Source: Oceanipulchritudo coccoides (lineage in GTDB: Bacteria; Verrucomicrobiota; Verrucomicrobiia; Opitutales; Oceanipulchritudinaceae). Taken from it: 64,000 nucleotides of DNA. The translations under genes and the position numbers were made by a program. The notes under the pieces are model-generated. The model did not search any database. It was not told where the DNA came from and saw only the letters and a list, made by a program, of their open reading frames with translations. Every line of letters begins with the position of its first letter. Position 1 is the first letter of the stretch. Of this stretch, positions 39,801 through 45,800 are shown in pieces. The stretch is taken from assembly GCF_010500615.1 (NCBI RefSeq), contig NZ_JAAGNX010000002.1:1130361-1194360 (forward strand). The letters are read 5' to 3'.

Positions 39801-42800
39801 ATACCGGATTGAAATCAATCCACGGTACCAGTTTCTCCAACCCGGGTAATGATATCATTGATGCCTCGGCCCTCGATGCATTGGACAACCTCGACGATTC
39901 CTTCGCCGGAGTGGTTATATACGGTGGTCCTGGAAATGACATCATCACCGGTAGCCAGTACGCCGACCATCTCGCAGGTGGCGAAGGCACGGACACCATT
40001 TATGGCCAGAAGGGTGATGACCACATCTACGGCGATTCCCACTTTAATGTGAACCTCCTCCTGTTCTCACAGGACCAGATCACGCCGTTTGATGCATCCA
40101 TCCCGGCTGAGCTGGATATGATCAACGCCATGTTCACCGTTCCGACCAACCTGGAGCCCGCCGGCGACATGCTGTCCGGTAATGACGGGAACGATACAAT
40201 TCTTGGTGATCACGGTATCATCACACAGAAGGACGGAACGCGTCGCATCGAAACAACTGGTCAGGTTGAGCGCATTGAGACCAATGTCGAAGACAAGGGC
40301 GGCATCGACACGATCAACGGCGATGCCGGCAACGATATCATCCTCGGTGGCCATCTTCGCGATATCATCAACGGCCACGAAGGAAATAACATCATCTTCG
40401 GTGATCACGGTTATATCGATTATGTCATCCGCGACGGTGACCTGAGCGATATCGATGTCATCGCCAGCACCTCGACAACCGCAAACGGCGGTGATGACGA
40501 CGTTGATTCAGGTCGTGGTGACGACATCCTCATCGGCGGTCGCTTCGGCGACACCATCGACACGCTCGGCGGTAACAACCTGATCATCGGTGACAGCGGC
40601 AAGATTACCTCGGCGACTGATAACGGTTCACGCTTTGCCAGCCTCCCGCTGACCATCGGTCGGATGGAAACCATTGAGTTTGGTGACGGTGGCGTGGACA
40701 CCATCAATGCCGGAATCGTTTCAGGTCCGTTGTTTGACGGAAATGACATTGTCTTCGGCGGCCACCTCGGTGACTTCATCAACGTGGGTGAGGGCGACAA
40801 CATCGTCCTTGGTGATGATGGCGCGATCGATTACGTCCGTGCCGAGCGCGAAAGCGTTCCAGGTGCTGATCTGATCGCTTCTGACATCGACCTGATCACA
40901 AGCCTGTCAACTGACTTTGCCGGCGGTATCGACGACATCGATTCCGGTGAAGGGGACGACATCCTCATCGGTGGGCGTAACAACGACTTTATCGACTCCC
41001 TCGGCGGCAACAACATCGTCATCGGTGACAGCGGAATCATTACAGCCGCCAACACGGGTGCGACCAACTTCAGCGCCCAGCCGCTGACCATCGGTCGCAT
41101 TGAGACGACCGAGTTCGGCGACGGCGGAGTGGATACGATCAATACCGGTTCGGTATCTGACGGAAACGACATCGTCCTCGGCGGCCACCTCGGTGACTTC
41201 ATCAATGTCTATGAAGGCGACAACATCGTCCTTGGTGATGATGGCGCGATTGATTACGTCCGTGCCGAGCGTGAATCTGCCACTCTCCCGGGTGCTGACC
41301 TGATCGCCTCCGACATCGACCTGATCCAGAGCCTCTCGACCACGGCCGCCGGCGGTATTGACGACATTGATTCGGGTAAGGGCGACGACATCCTCATCGG
41401 TGGGCGCGACAGCGACTTTATCGACTCCCTCGGTGGCAACAACATCGTCATCGGTGACAGCGGAATCATTACTGCCGCCAACGAGAGTGCCCAGACCTTC
41501 GCAGGTCAGCCCATCACCATCGGCCGCATTGAAACAACCCAGTTCGGCGACGGCGGAGTGGATACGATCAATACCGGTTCCGTTTCAGACGGAAACGACA
41601 TCGTCCTCGGCGGCCACCTCGGTGACTTCATCAACGTCTACGAAGGCGACAACATCGTCCTCGGTGATGATGGCGTGATTGATTACGTCCGCGCCGAGCG
41701 TGAAGCGGGCGAAACAGGGGCCGACCTGATCGCCTCCGACATCGACCTGATCAAGAGCCTTTCCACTACCGCATTCGGTGGCGTCGACGAAATTGATTCC
41801 GGCAGTGGCAACGACATCCTGATCGGTGGCCGCTTCGGTGACATCATTAACTCGGTTGACGGTGACAATATTGTCTTCGGTGACAGCGGCATCATTACTG
41901 CTGCCGATGCTGACTCACCACGCCGTGGCAGCGCTCCGCTCACCCTGATGACCATTGGTCACATCGAAACCACCGCTTATGCAGATGGTGGAGCCGATGA
42001 CATCACGACCGGTACAGGCAGCGACATCATCCTTGGTGGCGTCAGCGGAACCGTCCTCAGCGGCGATGCCGGTGAGCCGGATGTGATCCGCAGTGGCGCA
42101 GGCACGGACATCGTCCTCGGTGACAATGGCGAGCTGGTCTACGATGACCCGACCGCCGACCCGGCAACCCTCGATCTCGTCCGGACAACCCAGCCGACCA
42201 TCGGTGGAGCCGACATGATCTACGGCGGTAGCGACAACGACTTTATCTTCGGTGGTACCGGTTCGGACACGATCTGGGGCGACCGCCTGAGCGAAACCAC
42301 ACCGGACATCATTGATGCAAATCCGGATAGCGACCTGATCTTCGGTGACCACGGCGAAGTCCGGGGCATCGTCAACGCCGCTCAAATCGGCCTCGCCAAC
42401 GCCACCTTCACTTACACGGCAATCGATACGCAGGAAGCCGATGATGGCGCTGCTGACTTGATCTTCGCCGGTTCCGGTGCCGAGCCTCCGCTGACTGACT
42501 TTGGCTTGAACATCATCCTCGGCCAGCAGGGCGACGACGCCATTTACGGCGGCGATAATGATGATGACCTCATTGGTGGTCATAATGTCGCTAACGGCTT
42601 TGACGGGAATGACTACATTGATGGTGGAGCCGGAAACGATGTCATCGCTGGTGACAATGCCAGCATCATCCGCACGGGTGGCGATACCGGACCACGCTTC
42701 GCAGTCCTCAATGGCACGATCATCTACGACATCTGGGGAGTCGACCAGGTCGCAACGGGTGATGCCTCCAATCCGGATGGTATCGAGTCACGCTTCATCG

Positions 42801-45800
42801 TCCTCTTTGACCACGACGACAGCGCCAACAATGTCGGCAACTTCGGCAACGACACGATTGCCGGTGGCGCCGATGATGATGAGATCTTTGGCCAGCTCGG
42901 TAACGACAATCTCCATGGTGATGGAAAGCTCGTTGATGATAACGGCATCCTCGTTCTGGCAACCTTGCCGGGAACAATCCCGGGTTCGGATGTTGGCGGC
43001 GACGACTATGTCGAGGGCAATGGCGGCAACGACACGATCTTCGGTGGCCTCGGCCAGGATGATTTGATCGGTGGCAGCTCCACTCACTACAACCTTGACC
43101 TGCGCACGGATCGTCCTGACGGATCCGATACAATTTATGGTGGCAACGGCGATATGGCCGGCCGCAACAACACCGGTGCCGCAACAGACGAGTCCGGCAA
43201 CCTGATCCTGACAACAGGTGAGCTCAATGCCCGCGACTCCGACATGATCATCGGTGACAATGGCAACATCTACCGCCTCGTCGGAACCAACGGCATCGAT
43301 AGCGGCAGCTACCTTACTTTCAATTACGACAACTACGACGCCGCCCGCCGCATCGTGGTGCGCGCAGCCGTGCTGCTCGACTACACACCGGGTGGGGCAG
43401 ACATCGATCCGGCTTCCGCAGCCCTCGATATCGGTGCCGCCGATGAAATCCACGGTGAATCGGGTGATGACTTTATCTATGGCCAGCTGGGCGACGACGT
43501 CCTTTACGGTGATGCCCAGAACGATGACCTGATCGGTGGCGTTGGCGCTGACTGGATCAGCGGTGGCACACATGATGATGGAATCCTCGGTGACGACGGT
43601 CGCCTCTGGACCAGTCGCAATGGCACAGCCGAGCCGCTCTATGGCATCGCCGCTGTTGTTGACCTAGACCTCTTGATTTCCACCCCTGGGAAGATCCAGC
43701 AATCCACAATCAACGTCACAGGCCTGCTCAAGAAGACCGCGATTCTCGAGCCGTTCAACCTCGGTGCCGATGATTATGTCACACCGGGCAACGTCTCCTC
43801 CAACGACATCCTCTTTGGTGGTCTGGGTAACGATGCCATCCACGGTGGCGCTGGCGATGACGCGATCTCCGGAACAGAAGCCCTACCGCAGTACTTCAGC
43901 AATCCATTCAATCCGGGTAACTATCTCCTGCACAGCGACGTTCGCGCCGGTGAGTTCAACGCTTACGACGAATACAACCCGATGACGAAGGTCTTCATTG
44001 ATCCAGTCACTGGCATCTTCACCGATTCCACGGCACCGGGTGCGGTTGAGTTCATTCTCAACTTCCTCGACAGCGAAATCGACGGCAACGACGTCCTCTT
44101 CGGCGACCTTGGCAACGACTGGATCGTTGGTGCGCAGGGCCGTGACCATGCCTACGGAGGCTGGGGCGACGACCTGCTCAACATGGATGACCTCCACGAC
44201 ACCAACAATGGCCTCAATGACGCGACTGACACGGACATCACCTTCGAGGACATTGCCTATGGTGGCGCTGGCCGCGACATCCTCATTGCCAACACTGGTG
44301 GCGATCGCCTGATCGACTGGGCCGGTGAGTTCAACAGCTACATCGTTCCGTTCGCCCCGTATGGTGCTGCGACGATCAGTCGTGCCCTGCAGCCACAGCT
44401 GGCCGAATACCTTTACGACCTGTCCAAAAGCGACGGCGCCGATTACACGCGTCCGGCAAAGCTCGGCATCGCTGCTGAGGAATCCCGTAACGGCGAGCCG
44501 TTTGGTGAGCTGGGTGTCATTCTCCAGCAGGACTTTGCCTGGCAGGACCAGACCGGTGCCCCGGATGATCCACAGGCTGGTAATATTGGCGGTGGACCGC
44601 GCGATGTGCTTCGCTCAGTTGGTTTCAATAATGGCCAGCCAGATGGATTCTTCATCGACAGCGGCAACTGGACCACGCAAAACGGCAGCTACTATGTTGA
44701 GCCTGAAGCCATTGGTGGCGATGCCTTGAGTGTGTTCCTCGTCGATTCCTACATCCCGACCTACTACGAGGTCAAGGCGACCCTGCAGCCGGTCAAGCCG
44801 ACCGGTGGATTCAAGAGTAATGCTTACCTGATCTTTGATTACCAGAGCTCCACGGACTTCAAGTTTGCCGGTATCAACGTATCGACCAGCAAGCTCGAGA
44901 TTGGCCAATATACAGCAGACGGTTGGACTGTTGAAGTACAGGCACCGTACCTGGGAGCTCTCCGGTCAGATACACTTTACAATGTCTTCCTCGTCGTGAA
45001 CGGCACATCCGTCACCTTGATGGTCGATAATAAATCCACCCTGACGTATGAGTTTGAGAAGATCTATGACGAGTATGGTATCCTCAGGGGCTTGAACGAT
45101 GGCATGATTGGCCTTGGTGGTCAGAACTCCCGTTCCGCGATCGACAATGTGGTTGTGCAGCGACTTGCCCCGGAAACCACTTTCACTCTCGGTGATGACT
45201 TTGACGGTGCCGTCAATAATCTCTTCCTCACGCCGGAAAGCGGCTTGTGGTCTGCTGGAAGTGGCCTCTACCGCGGTAACGCAACGAGTGAGACCGCCAT
45301 CAGCCTGATTGGCATCGAGGTGGCCCCGGCCTCCCTGATCCGCCTTGAAGCAGACCTGCAGACATCCGGTGAGGCCGGCTTTATCTTCGATTACTACGAC
45401 GAAAACAACTACAAGTTCATTACCATCTCCAGCGAGACCAATGAAGTGACAGTCGGCCACAGCACCCGGAAGGGGATTGTTGTTGATGAGATGTACACCC
45501 GTACAGACCTCGACTTGAGTGGTAGCCAGGATATTGAAGTGATCCTCAAGGGTAGCACGGTCAGCGTGACCTTGAACGGTGGTCTGGTCCTCAGCTACGC
45601 TTTCAACGCCTTGGTCACCGATGGCGACTACGGATTGATTGGCTTCAGCGGCGTGACCGACTTCAATGAAGTGACCTTCCAGACCGATGATCCGGCCCTC
45701 GCACCTGAAGACGGTGGCGATCCTGATCCAGTTGTTCTTGTGCCTGTCTTGGTCCTTCCGGACTACGAGGATGATGTCAGCGTCATCGAACCTGAAATTG

